Translations under genes and position numbers: made by a program
Shown here: piece after piece, positions 17,323 to 25,597 of the stretch
Layout of the letters: every line of letters starts with the position of its first letter
How positions within the stretch are numbered: the stretch's first letter is position 1
Assembly: GCA_017398585.1 (NCBI GenBank)
Contig: JAFQFS010000087.1
Coordinates: 1 to 59,394 of the forward strand
Direction of reading: 5' to 3'
Origin: Clostridia bacterium
GTDB lineage: Bacteria > Bacillota > Clostridia > Oscillospirales > CAG-272
DNA length: 59,394 nucleotides
Notes under the pieces: model-generated
Database searches by the model: none
Told to the model about the DNA's origin: nothing
The model's input: the letters and a program-made list of their open reading frames with translations, nothing else

Positions 17323-18657
17323 TTATTTCACAAACTCATTATAAATCGCGCCCATGGATTTTTCGAAGTCGGATTCATCGACACCGATGATGATGTTGAG
17401 TTCGGAGGAACCCTGGTCGATCATGCGGATGTTGATGCCGGCTTCGGCAGCGGCCTTGAAGACGCGGACTGCGGTACCTTTTGCCTTGACCATGCCGCGG
17501 CCGACGACAGCGACGAGTGCGAGGCCTTCTTCGATGGAGATGGCATCCGGTTCGACCGCGTTGCAGATGCGGTTCACGAGACGTTCACGGCAGCCTGCGA
17601 TTTCCGAACGGTTGAGGACGACGCTCATCGTGTCGATACCGGAGGGAAGGTGTTCGAAGGAGATGTTTTCGTGTTCGATCGCTTCGAGAACCTTGCGTCC
17701 GAAGCCCTTTTCCGCGTTCATCATCGCCTTTTCGATGGTGATGACGCAGAAGCCCTTCTTGCCGGCGATACCGGTGATAATGCTTTCGCTGTCGTAAACG
17801 TCCGTGTTGGATACGATCATGGTACCCGGGTCGGACGGATCGTTGGTGTTGCGGATGTTGATCGGAATTCCCGCGAAACGGACGGGGAAGATCGCGTCTT
17901 CGTGAAGAACGCCGGCGCCCATGTAGGACAGTTCGCGCAGTTCACGGTAGGTGATGAATTCGATGCCCTTCGGGTTGTCGACGATGCGCGGGTCCGCCAT
18001 GAGGAAGCCGTTGACGTCGGTCCAGTTTTCGTAGAGGTCCGCTTCGACCGCACGGGACACGATGGAACCGGTGATGTCGGAACCGCCGCGGGAGAAGGTG
18101 CGGATAGTGCCGTTCGGCATGGAGCCGTAGAAGCCGGGGATCACGCCGGTTTCGTGCTTCTTCAGTTCTTCCGCGAGAAGGCTGTTCGTGATTTCCGCGT
18201 TGAATACGCCGTCGTCGCGGAACCGGATGTACGGAGCAGGGTCGATGAAATCAAAGCCGAGATACTTTGCGAGGATCATACCGTTGAGGTATTCGCCGCG
18301 GCTTGCCGCGTAGTCGCGTCCGGCGTGATGCAGAATCGCCCACTTGATGTGCTGATATTCGTCGGTCAGATCGAAGTCGATACCGAGACCGGAGATGATG
18401 AGATTGTAGCGTTCACAGACCTTGTCGAAGATTTCGTCAATGTTCCCGCCTGCCGCCGATACGTTGTAGCATTCGTACAGCATATCTGTGACTTTGGTGT
18501 CACCGGAAAAACGCTTGCCGGGAGCGGAAGGAACGACAAACTTTCTTGCGGAGTCCGCCTTGATGATGTTGGCGACCTTTACGAACTGCTCCGCGCTGGC
18601 GAGGGAGCTGCCGCCGAATTTTACCACCTTTATATTATATGCTTCCTTATTGTTCAC
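17323..18657 (-). CDS. lysC: Aspartate kinase
   Basis: The enzyme phosphorylates aspartate, the first step toward lysine, threonine and methionine. The 444-residue product has the kinase motif VVKFGGSSLAS at 10-20, the TFSRGGSDITGSI segment and two C-terminal ACT domains (about 300-440, with VVGRGMVKAKG and INIRMIDQGSSELNIIIGV) for allosteric feedback. The symbol is by family; it could equally be an isozyme feeding threonine or spore dipicolinate. It stands alone. The short leader holds no lysine riboswitch, but a strong promoter with a palindromic site is present (18694-18755). Confidence 0.93.
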   Translation of the reverse strand: MNNKEAYNIKVVKFGGSSLASAEQFVKVANIIKADSARKFVVPSAPGKRFSGDTKVTDMLYECYNVSAAGGNIDEIFDKVCERYNLIISGLGIDFDLTDEYQHIKWAILHHAGRDYAASRGEYLNGMILAKYLGFDFIDPAPYIRFRDDGVFNAEITNSLLAEELKKHETGVIPGFYGSMPNGTIRTFSRGGSDITGSIVSRAVEADLYENWTDVNGFLMADPRIVDNPKGIEFITYRELRELSYMGAGVLHEDAIFPVRFAGIPINIRNTNDPSDPGTMIVSNTDVYDSESIITGIAGKKGFCVITIEKAMMNAEKGFGRKVLEAIEHENISFEHLPSGIDTMSVVLNRSEIAGCRERLVNRICNAVEPDAISIEEGLALVAVVGRGMVKAKGTAVRVFKAAAEAGINIRMIDQGSSELNIIIGVDESDFEKSMGAIYNEFVK

Positions 18658-18693
18658 GTCAAAAACCTCAATGTTCGAAATAAGTTGGGGGTA

Positions 18694-18755
18694 TGATACA
18701 TACCATGATACTATGTATCACATTATATTATATGAAATCTGCTGTTTTTTGTCAA
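18694..18755 (-). promoter_or_regulatory. Aspartokinase promoter with candidate operator
   Basis: On the minus strand TTGACA (18755-18750) and TATAAT (18732-18727) are 17 bp apart. Immediately downstream, TGATACATA (18694-18702) and TATGTATCA (18712-18720) form a perfect inverted repeat with a 9-bp spacer, sitting about where transcription starts. Position and symmetry fit a repressor operator. The remaining part of the 309-bp spacer up to 18966 is AT-rich and holds only the DUF1015 promoter. Confidence 0.75.
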
Positions 18756-18893
18756 TGTGTTATTTTTACAGAATAGAACGGATATTAATTCAAAAATACG
18801 GCGTATTTTATAATATTGCAGCAATATGTACATTTTGACTGCAAAAAAGCACCGGATTTCACCTTCCAGGTGCGCAATGCCGCAAAAATACGG

Positions 18894-18922
18894 TTGACAT
18901 CGCCGTCCGGAAACGGTATAAT
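18894..18922 (+). promoter_or_regulatory. Promoter of the DUF1015 gene
   Basis: TTGACA at 18894-18899 and TATAAT at 18917-18922 are spaced by exactly 17 bp, 45 bp before the ATG at 18967. Confidence 0.88.
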
Positions 18923-18966
18923 AATACATACATTCCGCAGCGGAAAACAGAAAGTGACACAAGCAG

Positions 18967-20205
18967 ATGCCTCAGTATACCACCATTTTTCAGCCGGCGG
19001 AGATTCTTCTCCCCGCATATTCCGGCGACGCCGCACGCATGTCCCGCTGGGCGGTCATCGCCTGCGACCAGTACACCTCCGAACCGTCCTACTGGAACTC
19101 CTGTGTAAATTATATCGGCGGTGCGCCGTCCGCGTACGACTACATCCTGCCCGAGGCCTATCTCGGAACCGAACTTGAAACGACCCACGGCGACGCGATC
19201 GCCGCAAATATGAAATCCTTCGACGCATCCTCCATGCGCACGGTGAACGGTCTGATTTACCTCGAACGCATGCTCCCCGACGGAACCGTCCGTCACGGCA
19301 TCGTCGGAAAGATCGACCTGGAAGCCTACGATTATTCCGCAGGCTCCGCCTCCGCCGTCCGCGCGACCGAAGCGACCATCCTGTCCCGCATCCCGCCGCG
19401 ATGCAAAGTCCGTGCGTCCGCCGCGATCGAGCTGCCGCATATCCTCGTCCTTGTCGATGACATGAGTTTTATCCGTGACGCAGCCGAACATAAAGCGGAC
19501 CTCAACACTGCATACGATTTCGACCTCATGGGAAACGGCGGGCACGTCACCGCCTGGGAAGTCACCGGGGAAGCGCTCGATTCCCTCATGAACGGCATCG
19601 CCGCCTATGAAACCGCTCACAACGGTCTTGTCTACGCGATGGGGGACGGCAACCACTCTCTCGCCGCCGCAAAGGCGCACTGGGAAAACGTCAAGGCGGA
19701 AACGGGTGACATGACCCACCCCGCGCGTTACGCGCTCTGCGAGATCACCGCCCTTTCGGACGAATCGCTCGTCTTCCACCCGATCTACCGCATCCTCAAG
19801 AACTGCGATCCCGCAGACGTTCTGCACGCGCTCTCCGCCGCCGCGGCGGAAACGTCCGACGAACACGCCGCGCAGACCGTCACCGTTCTTGACGGGGCAG
19901 AAAAGCACGTCCTCACGTTCACGGACCCCGACCATGCCCTCACCGTCGGTACCCTCCAGAACTTCCTCGACCGCTATCTCGCCGGCCATCCCGAAGCAGA
20001 ATGCGACTACATTCACGGCGAAGATTCCGTCCTTGCTCTCGCACAGACCGAAAACTGTGTCGGATTCTTCATGGACGGCATGGACAAGAGCGAGCTGTTC
20101 CCGTACGTCGAAGCGCATGGCACTCTCCCGAGAAAAACCTTCTCCATGGGCGAAGCGGACAGCAAGCGCTACTACCTCGAAGCAAGAAAAATCACCAAAG
20201 ACTGA
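18967..20205 (+). CDS. DUF1015 family protein (candidate phosphoserine-linked kinase)
   Basis: The 412-residue product matches DUF1015 over its length, opening with FQPAEILLPAYSG and containing the family's most conserved segment, AMGDGNHSLAAAKAHW, with DGNHS at 227-231. The family has no firmly assigned reaction that I know of. The DG-x-H motif resembles the phosphate-binding DGHHR of ParB/sulfiredoxin-fold small-molecule kinases such as the free-serine kinases SerK and SbnI. The gene converges on serA-serC, and to my knowledge DUF1015 genes often lie beside serA/serC in Clostridia. A role in serine or phosphoserine metabolism is therefore a reasonable guess. There is no signal peptide, so it is cytoplasmic. 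Confidence 0.85.
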   Translation: MPQYTTIFQPAEILLPAYSGDAARMSRWAVIACDQYTSEPSYWNSCVNYIGGAPSAYDYILPEAYLGTELETTHGDAIAANMKSFDASSMRTVNGLIYLERMLPDGTVRHGIVGKIDLEAYDYSAGSASAVRATEATILSRIPPRCKVRASAAIELPHILVLVDDMSFIRDAAEHKADLNTAYDFDLMGNGGHVTAWEVTGEALDSLMNGIAAYETAHNGLVYAMGDGNHSLAAAKAHWENVKAETGDMTHPARYALCEITALSDESLVFHPIYRILKNCDPADVLHALSAAAAETSDEHAAQTVTVLDGAEKHVLTFTDPDHALTVGTLQNFLDRYLAGHPEAECDYIHGEDSVLALAQTENCVGFFMDGMDKSELFPYVEAHGTLPRKTFSMGEADSKRYYLEARKITKD

Positions 20206-20206
20206 A

Positions 20207-20243
20207 AAAACATCCGGAATCTGATACAGATTCCGGATGTTTT
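20207..20243. terminator. Bidirectional terminator
   Basis: AAAACATCCGGAATCTG pairs with its complement around a TA centre, with A- and T-runs at the ends. It lies between the convergent DUF1015 and serA genes. Confidence 0.92.
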
Positions 20244-20270
20244 GTATGGAGGAGAAAAAATGAAGAAAAA

Positions 20271-21452
20271 TTAACCGATCTTGATTACGCGGATGATACC
20301 GTCCATGTTCTGGATGGTGTCGATCATGTCGGGCGTGATGTTCGCGATGGTGTCGACCAGCGTGACGGCGTAGTCACCCTTGGAGCGGTTCGCGAGGTTT
20401 TCGATGTTGATGTTCTGAGCCGCAAGGGAAGAGGAGATGTGGGAGATCATGTTCGGGATGTTGCGGTGGAGGATGACCAGACGGATGCCGTCGTGGTGCG
20501 GCATTTCAACGGACGGATAGTTGACGCTGTTCTTGATGTTGCCGGTTTCGAGGTAGTTCACGAGTTCTTCGGCTGCCATGACCGCGCAGTTGTCTTCGCT
20601 TTCTTCCGTGGATGCGCCGAGGTGGGGGATCGCGATGACGCCGTCCATGCCTGCGGTACGTGCGTTCGGGAAGTCGGTGACGTAACGGCGGACCTTGCCG
20701 GACTTCAGCGCTTCTTCGATATCGTCATCGTTGACGAGAGCGTCACGCGCGAAGTTGAGGATGATCACACCGTCCTTCATCATCGCGATGGTGTCCTTGT
20801 TGATCATGTACTTGGTGTTGATCTTCGGGTCCGCGTTGTCGATGAGGGGAGTGTGGATGGAGATGAAATCCGCCTGAGCGAAGATTTCCTCACGGGTGTC
20901 CACCTTCTTGACGGAGCGGGAGATCTTCCATGCTGCGTCAACGGACATATACGGGTCGCAGCCGATTACATTCATGCCCATGGAAACGGCAACGTTTGCG
21001 AGAGGACCGCCGATCGCGCCGAGACCGATGATGCCGAGGGTCTTGCCCGCAACTTCGGTACCTGCGAACTTGGACTTTTCCTTTTCAACGAGCTTTGCAA
21101 CGCCCGCGTCGTCCTTTACGGACTTTACCCAGTTAATGCCGCCGACCACGTCACGGCAGGCGAGAAGCATACCGCAGACAACGAGTTCCTTAACGCCGTT
21201 TGCATTGGCACCGGGGGTGTTGAATACGACAATACCCTGTTCCGCGCACTTGTCGAGCGGGATGTTGTTGACGCCCGCACCGGCTCTGGCAATCGCCTTG
21301 AGATTATCGCCGAATTCCATATCGTGCATCACAGCGGAACGCACCATGATCGCGTCCGGATTTTCGGTTTCGGCTGCAACATTGTAAAGGTCCTTGTCAA
21401 AAATATCGGTACCGCACGTTGCGATTTTATTTAAAAGCTGAATGTTTTTCAT
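20271..21452 (-). CDS. serA: D-3-phosphoglycerate dehydrogenase
   Basis: The enzyme oxidises 3-phosphoglycerate to 3-phosphohydroxypyruvate with NAD, the first step of serine synthesis. The 393-residue product has IARAGAGVNNIPL near the active site, the NAD-binding GLGAIGGPLANVAVSMGMNVIG Rossmann segment, a FARDALVNDDDIEEAL helix and the catalytic His in IPHLGASTEE. A C-terminal ACT domain (about 315-393) suggests feedback by serine or another ligand. This is the short SerA type without the extra ASB domain. It lies downstream of serC with a palindromic element in the 135-bp gap. Confidence 0.96.
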   Translation of the reverse strand: MKNIQLLNKIATCGTDIFDKDLYNVAAETENPDAIMVRSAVMHDMEFGDNLKAIARAGAGVNNIPLDKCAEQGIVVFNTPGANANGVKELVVCGMLLACRDVVGGINWVKSVKDDAGVAKLVEKEKSKFAGTEVAGKTLGIIGLGAIGGPLANVAVSMGMNVIGCDPYMSVDAAWKISRSVKKVDTREEIFAQADFISIHTPLIDNADPKINTKYMINKDTIAMMKDGVIILNFARDALVNDDDIEEALKSGKVRRYVTDFPNARTAGMDGVIAIPHLGASTEESEDNCAVMAAEELVNYLETGNIKNSVNYPSVEMPHHDGIRLVILHRNIPNMISHISSSLAAQNINIENLANRSKGDYAVTLVDTIANITPDMIDTIQNMDGIIRVIKIG

Positions 21453-21487
21453 TTTATTAACTCCAGATCAATCAGATTTTTGTTATT

Positions 21488-21571
21488 CCCCTTTCCCGAA
21501 AAGGTTTTGGAAATGGGGCAACAAGCTGCATAAGCAACTTGGGGAAACCTTTTTCTCAAAATGGTTTCCCC
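21488..21571. repeat. Dispersed palindromic element, intermediate copy
   Basis: A hairpin at 21541-21571 (GGGGAAACCTTTTT / AAAATGGTTTCCCC) is preceded on its left by the tail AAGGTTTTGGAAATGGGG and a GCAACTTG segment like the one inside the long copies. An outer CCCCTTTCC pairs with GGAAATGGGG. It lies just 3' of serC (minus strand) and ahead of serA. The orientation is opposite to the plus-strand copies, matching the direction of the gene it follows. Confidence 0.85.
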
Positions 21572-21587
21572 GCGAAAACTTTATTTC

Positions 21588-22670
21588 TTACTTAGGATTC
21601 TTTTCAGCGAAGTCCTTCATGAATGCCACGAGAGCTTCGACACCTTCGTAGGGCATTGCATTGTAGATGGACGCTCTCATGCCGCCGACGGAACGGTGAC
21701 CCTTGAGGTTCATGAGACCTGCCTTTTCGGCTTCCTTGGGGAATTTCTTGTCGAGTTCTTCCACGCCGGTAACGAAGGTCACGTTCATCATGGAACGGGA
21801 ATCCTTTTCCACGGGCGCGATGTAGTAATCCTGGGAATCGAGGTAATCGTACAGAAGAGCTGCCTTCTTTTCGTTCAGCTTCTTCATTTCTTCGAGACCG
21901 CCGAGACCGAGGATCCATTCGTAAACGAGACCTGCCACGTAGATCGCGTAGCACGGGGGAGTGTTGTACATGGAATCGTTGTCCGCCATGAGCTGCCAGT
22001 CGAGCATGGACGGAGTTTCCGGACGTGCGTTTCCGAGAAGGTCTTCGCGGACGATCGCAACGGTCAGACCGGCGGGAGCCATGTTCTTCTGTGCACCGGC
22101 GTAGATCACGCCGAATTTGGTAACGTCAACGGGTTCGGAGATGATGCAGGAGGACATGTCGGCTACGAGCGGGATATCGCCGGTATCGGGAATATAGTTG
22201 AACTTTGTACCGTAAATGGTGTTGTTGTAGCAGATGTGAACATAATCGGCGTCCGGACGGAAGGATTCGCGGGTGGTCGCGGGGATCTTCGCGAAGTTGT
22301 CGTCCTTCGAGGATGCAACGGCCTTGGCGTCGCCGTACTTCTGCGCTTCCTTGTACGCCTTGGTGGAGAACTGACCGGAGAGAATGTAGTCGGCCTTGCC
22401 GGTCTTCATCAGGTTCAGCGGAACCGCCGCAAACTGGGTAGAGGCACCGCCCTGGAGGAAGAGTACTTTGTAATTGTCCGGAATGTTCATTACGGCACGG
22501 AGATCCGCTTCGGCCTTCTTGATGATCGCATCGTACGCGGGAGATCGGTGGCTCATTTCCATAACGGACATGCCTGCGTCACCGTAACATACGAGTTCGG
22601 CTGCGGCTTTTTCCAGTACGGGGAGCGGAAGCATCGACGGACCTGCGGAGAAATTGTAAACTCTGTTCAT
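21588..22670 (-). CDS. serC: Phosphoserine aminotransferase
   Basis: This PLP enzyme converts 3-phosphohydroxypyruvate and glutamate to O-phosphoserine. The 360-residue product begins MNRVYNFSAGPSMLP, the family hallmark, and has EMSHRSPAYDAII. The PLP-binding Lys lies in AGAQKNMAPAG, and the phosphate-binding C-terminal part contains GHRSVGGMRASIYNAM. Length is normal. It is the first gene of a serC-serA unit with a strong promoter at 22805-22833 and a leader of roughly 125 nt. No phosphoserine phosphatase gene (serB) is in the window. Confidence 0.97.
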   Translation of the reverse strand: MNRVYNFSAGPSMLPLPVLEKAAAELVCYGDAGMSVMEMSHRSPAYDAIIKKAEADLRAVMNIPDNYKVLFLQGGASTQFAAVPLNLMKTGKADYILSGQFSTKAYKEAQKYGDAKAVASSKDDNFAKIPATTRESFRPDADYVHICYNNTIYGTKFNYIPDTGDIPLVADMSSCIISEPVDVTKFGVIYAGAQKNMAPAGLTVAIVREDLLGNARPETPSMLDWQLMADNDSMYNTPPCYAIYVAGLVYEWILGLGGLEEMKKLNEKKAALLYDYLDSQDYYIAPVEKDSRSMMNVTFVTGVEELDKKFPKEAEKAGLMNLKGHRSVGGMRASIYNAMPYEGVEALVAFMKDFAEKNPK

Positions 22671-22804
22671 GGCTAACCTCTTTGTGTGAAATTGGAATGG
22701 ATATGCGTTGTATTTGCAGGATTTTTCGGACTCTGTTTCATAATTGTTCGAAAAAAGCTATAACACGCTATAATTAATGCCTTACTTAAAAGGGATTTTC
22801 ACAT

Positions 22805-22833
22805 ATTATACATCACTCCGCGTATATTGTCAA
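22805..22833 (-). promoter_or_regulatory. serC-serA promoter
   Basis: On the minus strand TTGACA (22833-22828) and TATAAT (22810-22805) are spaced by 17 bp. The leader up to 22671 has no T-box or riboswitch pattern that I recognise. Confidence 0.88.
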
Positions 22834-23113
22834 TCCCTGAAACTAAATCAATTGGTGTTAAAATTGACAAAAAAATACTGCTGAATATGGTTAAATTGGC
22901 GAAGCGTCCCAAAAATCACATGAAAAATATGTGAAATCACAATGCAAGTCACGCGTCCGGAACTTGCAAAATGAAAACAAAATGAAAATGGTTCAAAAAA
23001 TACCGCAAAAAAAAACGAAAAATTTTCGGAAAACACGGAACAAAACCGCACGTCCGGACGTCTATAGACTATAGAAAAAAACGAACGCTGAAAAAAACGA
23101 CCGGGAGGTATTT
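22834..23113. other. AT-rich spacer with a compact palindrome cluster
   Basis: This is the rest of the 443-bp gap between divergent serC and the DUF4349 gene. Most of it is A-rich on the plus strand with no coding potential. At 23050-23061 lies the perfect 12-bp palindrome ACGTCCGGACGT, immediately followed by CTATAGACTATAG (23062-23074), a direct repeat of a palindromic hexamer. CGGGAGG at 23101-23107 is the RBS for the next gene. The palindromes sit where a promoter or operator for the DUF4349 gene is expected, but I find no convincing -35 box. Confidence 0.5.
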
Positions 23114-24196
23114 ATGAAAAAGGGAAGAATCGTCCGAAGCCTGCTTGCACTGGTCATGATATTCCAGATCACGTCCTGCGGTGCCGCCATGGAATCCGCC
23201 GACGCCATGGTGATGAACAAAACGGCTCCGGCAGAAGCGGTCCGCACGACCGCAGCGACGGCATATTACGACGGTAAACTCGCAGACGACGCCGAGTTCG
23301 GAACGGCAGCAGGATCCGTCACCTACAGCTATACGGCAGACAGCGCATCCGGATCTTCCGCGCCGTCGGGGACAGCCGGTGTCAACGATCTGGCCGAACG
23401 CAAGATTATCAAGAATGCGACCGTCCGTTACGAAACCAAAACTTACGATGAATTTTTCACCGGACTGACGGAGTGCATTCGGAAATACGGTGCCTACGTC
23501 GAATCCGAGGAAAGCTACGGCGGCAGCCTGTACGATTATTATTCCACCCGCCGTGCGTACCTGACCGTTCGTGTCCCTCTCGCAACATATGATGCCTTCA
23601 TGAGCGAAGCATGCAGCATCGGGACGGTCACCTATAAATCCGAGAATTCCACCGATGTCACGATGGCATACGTCGATACCGAAAGCCGGATCACCTCGCT
23701 CGAGACCGAATACGACGCCCTCCTGGCTATTCTCGGGAAGGCAAGCAAGCTCGAGGACGTCATCTCCCTCCAGTCCCGTATCTCCGAAGTTACCTACGAA
23801 CTGGAAACTTACAAAGCCCAGCTCCGTAAATACGACGACCTGATCTCCTACTGCACGGTCAGCATCGACGTGACCGAAGTCGAAAAGGTCACGCAGAACA
23901 TCAGCGAAATGACCTTCGGCGAAAAGATCCGCACCGGTCTTACCGAAACGTTTGAGAACATCGGCTCCGATGCCTCTGATTTTGCGGTCTGGTTCGTGAC
24001 CTCGCTCCCGTATTTCCTGATCTGGGGTGTCTTCCTCGCAGCCGTGATTGCGGTCCTGTATCTTCTGATCGTGCGCTGCAGAAAGAGACGGATTTTACGG
24101 ACTCCCGAACCGCCGGATGATTCCGCACAGCAGGAACAGGCAGAATTATTTGATAGAGAATATGAAAATAACAAACCGGATCAGACGAATCTTTAA
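23114..24196 (+). CDS. DUF4349 domain lipoprotein
   Basis: The 360-residue product has a lipoprotein signal peptide with lipobox Cys at residue 22 (ITSC), a low-complexity Ala/Ser-rich linker (about 30-90), then the DUF4349 domain. The domain begins ERKIIKNATVRYETKTYDEF and includes a coiled-coil stretch (about 185-245, ESRITSLETEYDALLAIL). A C-terminal membrane helix (about 295-320) and a charged tail follow. The family's function is not known; it is an outer-face membrane protein anchored at both ends. It overlaps the DUF218 gene by 35 bp, so the two are coexpressed. Confidence 0.88.
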   Translation: MKKGRIVRSLLALVMIFQITSCGAAMESADAMVMNKTAPAEAVRTTAATAYYDGKLADDAEFGTAAGSVTYSYTADSASGSSAPSGTAGVNDLAERKIIKNATVRYETKTYDEFFTGLTECIRKYGAYVESEESYGGSLYDYYSTRRAYLTVRVPLATYDAFMSEACSIGTVTYKSENSTDVTMAYVDTESRITSLETEYDALLAILGKASKLEDVISLQSRISEVTYELETYKAQLRKYDDLISYCTVSIDVTEVEKVTQNISEMTFGEKIRTGLTETFENIGSDASDFAVWFVTSLPYFLIWGVFLAAVIAVLYLLIVRCRKRRILRTPEPPDDSAQQEQAELFDREYENNKPDQTNL

Positions 24197-24836
24197 AACC
24201 ATAGTTGTTCTCACGCTGACCGCCGTCGCGGCGGTCGGAGGAATCAACCTTTATATGTGCTATGCCGTCCGTGACCGTATTGTCCCGCCGGAGACAGCGT
24301 ATTATACCGCCGCGGACTGCATCCTCATTCTCGGTGCGGGCGTCCGTGACGACGGTTCGCCCAGCCATATGCTCGAGGACCGCCTTCTCACCGGCATCGA
24401 CCTCTTCGAAAACGGCATCACACAGCCCCTTCTCATGAGCGGCGACCACGGGCAGAAGGAGTACGACGAAGTCAACTGCATGAAGAACTACGCCGCGGAG
24501 AAGGGCATCGCGGCCGAAGATATTTTCATGGATCACGCCGGATTTTCGACGTACGAATCTCTGTACCGTGCAAAGGAAGTGTTCGGGGCGGAGAAGATCA
24601 TCATCGTTACACAGGAATACCACCTGTACCGCGCCCTGTATGTCGCACAGGCGCTTGGACTGGATGCCGTCGGGGTCTCCGCCGACCTGCGTACCTACTA
24701 CGGACAGAGCCTGCGCGAGACAAGGGAACTGGCGGCGAGAGTGAAGGATTTCGGTTATACAATCTTCAAGCCTCTTCCGACCTACCTCGGCGATCCGATC
24801 GACCTGACCGGCGACGGCAATGTGACAAACGGATAA
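24162..24836 (+). CDS. DUF218/SanA-like membrane-anchored protein (YdcF family)
   Basis: The 224-residue product has one N-terminal membrane helix (about 13-31) and an outer DUF218 domain. The domain shows CILILGAGVRDDGSPS, PLLMSGDHG, FMDHAGFSTYESLYRAKEVFG and IIIVTQEYHLYRALYVA, the usual motifs of SanA/YdcF proteins. In E. coli SanA affects envelope permeability to vancomycin, but the reaction is unknown. The ATG at 24162 starts inside the preceding gene; a slightly earlier ATG (24117) would add 15 residues that do not fit the family. Confidence 0.88.
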   Translation: MKITNRIRRIFKTIVVLTLTAVAAVGGINLYMCYAVRDRIVPPETAYYTAADCILILGAGVRDDGSPSHMLEDRLLTGIDLFENGITQPLLMSGDHGQKEYDEVNCMKNYAAEKGIAAEDIFMDHAGFSTYESLYRAKEVFGAEKIIIVTQEYHLYRALYVAQALGLDAVGVSADLRTYYGQSLRETRELAARVKDFGYTIFKPLPTYLGDPIDLTGDGNVTNG

Positions 24837-24838
24837 AA

Positions 24839-24874
24839 AGCAGCCATCGGGACCGTACGGTTCCGATGGCTGCT
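24839..24874. terminator. Bidirectional terminator
   Basis: AGCAGCCATCGG (24839-24850) pairs with CCGATGGCTGCT (24863-24874). It lies between the convergent DUF218 and GNAT genes. Confidence 0.88.
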
Positions 24875-24894
24875 GTACTCTTTAAACAAAATAT

Positions 24895-25458
24895 TTATTT
24901 GGTATAAATCCAGTAATCTCCGTATTCCGTTCCGTCGTGACCGATCACCTTTTCTGCAGAGGGAACAAACCCCGTCGAGGCAAGTGCGCGGCGTCGTTCC
25001 GCCGCTGCCGGAACAGCCTTCGTCGCAATCATGGAACAGCCGAACCATACAAACGTTTCCGGAACGATCCGCTCCAGAATACCTTCGATCGCGTCTGATG
25101 TTTCGTAATCGCTCCGCAGGTCAAGCCGGAGAAGTCCGCAGTCCGTGAAGAAATCCGCCGCTTTCCGCCGGAACAGTTCGATGGTCCCGATGACCTTACC
25201 GGTCCCCCTGTCCTCGATTGACCAGCGCACGAATCCGCGCCGACCGTATTCCCATAACCAGTAATCAATCGCCTGCCTCATCCGTTCTTCGGTGGTGTAG
25301 TAAAAATCGTCTCCATTGCAGTTGTCGCTGTTGAAGAAGGGAACCGCCGCCGGATCGGAATAAACCTTCAGCAGGTCTGTACAATCGTCCATGGAAAGGG
25401 GACGGATGAGAAAGCGGTCATTCTCAAACGAGGGACATGCGGTATATACATCGTGCAT
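24895..25458 (-). CDS. GNAT family N-acetyltransferase
   Basis: The 187-residue product resembles RimJ/RimL-type acetyltransferases. It opens with FENDRFLIRPLSMDDC, continues with a W-rich YWLWEYGRRGFVRWSIEDRGTGKVIGTIEL segment (the beta strands before the acetyl-CoA site), and ends in RALASTGFVPSAEKV. The classic Q/R-x-x-G-x-G/A acetyl-CoA loop is not clear, so activity is uncertain. I chose the ATG at 25458 because GGGAGAA precedes it; ATGs at 25473 and 25521 lack an RBS. It is monocistronic with a strong promoter and shares a terminator with the DUF218 gene. Confidence 0.8.
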   Translation of the reverse strand: MHDVYTACPSFENDRFLIRPLSMDDCTDLLKVYSDPAAVPFFNSDNCNGDDFYYTTEERMRQAIDYWLWEYGRRGFVRWSIEDRGTGKVIGTIELFRRKAADFFTDCGLLRLDLRSDYETSDAIEGILERIVPETFVWFGCSMIATKAVPAAAERRRALASTGFVPSAEKVIGHDGTEYGDYWIYTK

Positions 25459-25492
25459 AATATGTTCTCCCATAAGATATATTGTCGATTGA

Positions 25493-25521
25493 ATTATACA
25501 CGATATTTCGTTGAAAGTCAA
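25493..25521 (-). promoter_or_regulatory. Promoter of the GNAT gene
   Basis: On the minus strand TTGACT (25521-25516) and TATAAT (25498-25493) are spaced by 17 bp. Confidence 0.8.
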
Positions 25522-25548
25522 TTGTGTGCGAAAAATAATTCGTTAAAA

Positions 25549-25592
25549 ATACAGAAAAGCTCTCCGGAAAAGGAAACCTTCTTCGGAGAGCC
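25549..25592 (-). terminator. Terminator after the RNA methyltransferase gene
   Basis: GCTCTCCG (25559-25566) pairs with CGGAGAGC (25584-25591). On the minus strand TTTTC follows the hairpin, as expected for the transcript coming from prfB and the methyltransferase. Confidence 0.8.
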
Positions 25593-25597
25593 GCTGT

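Noticed and set aside
18658-18750. Lysine riboswitch upstream of aspartokinase
   Set aside because: The leader from the predicted start to the ATG is only about 60 nt and lacks the five-helix pattern.
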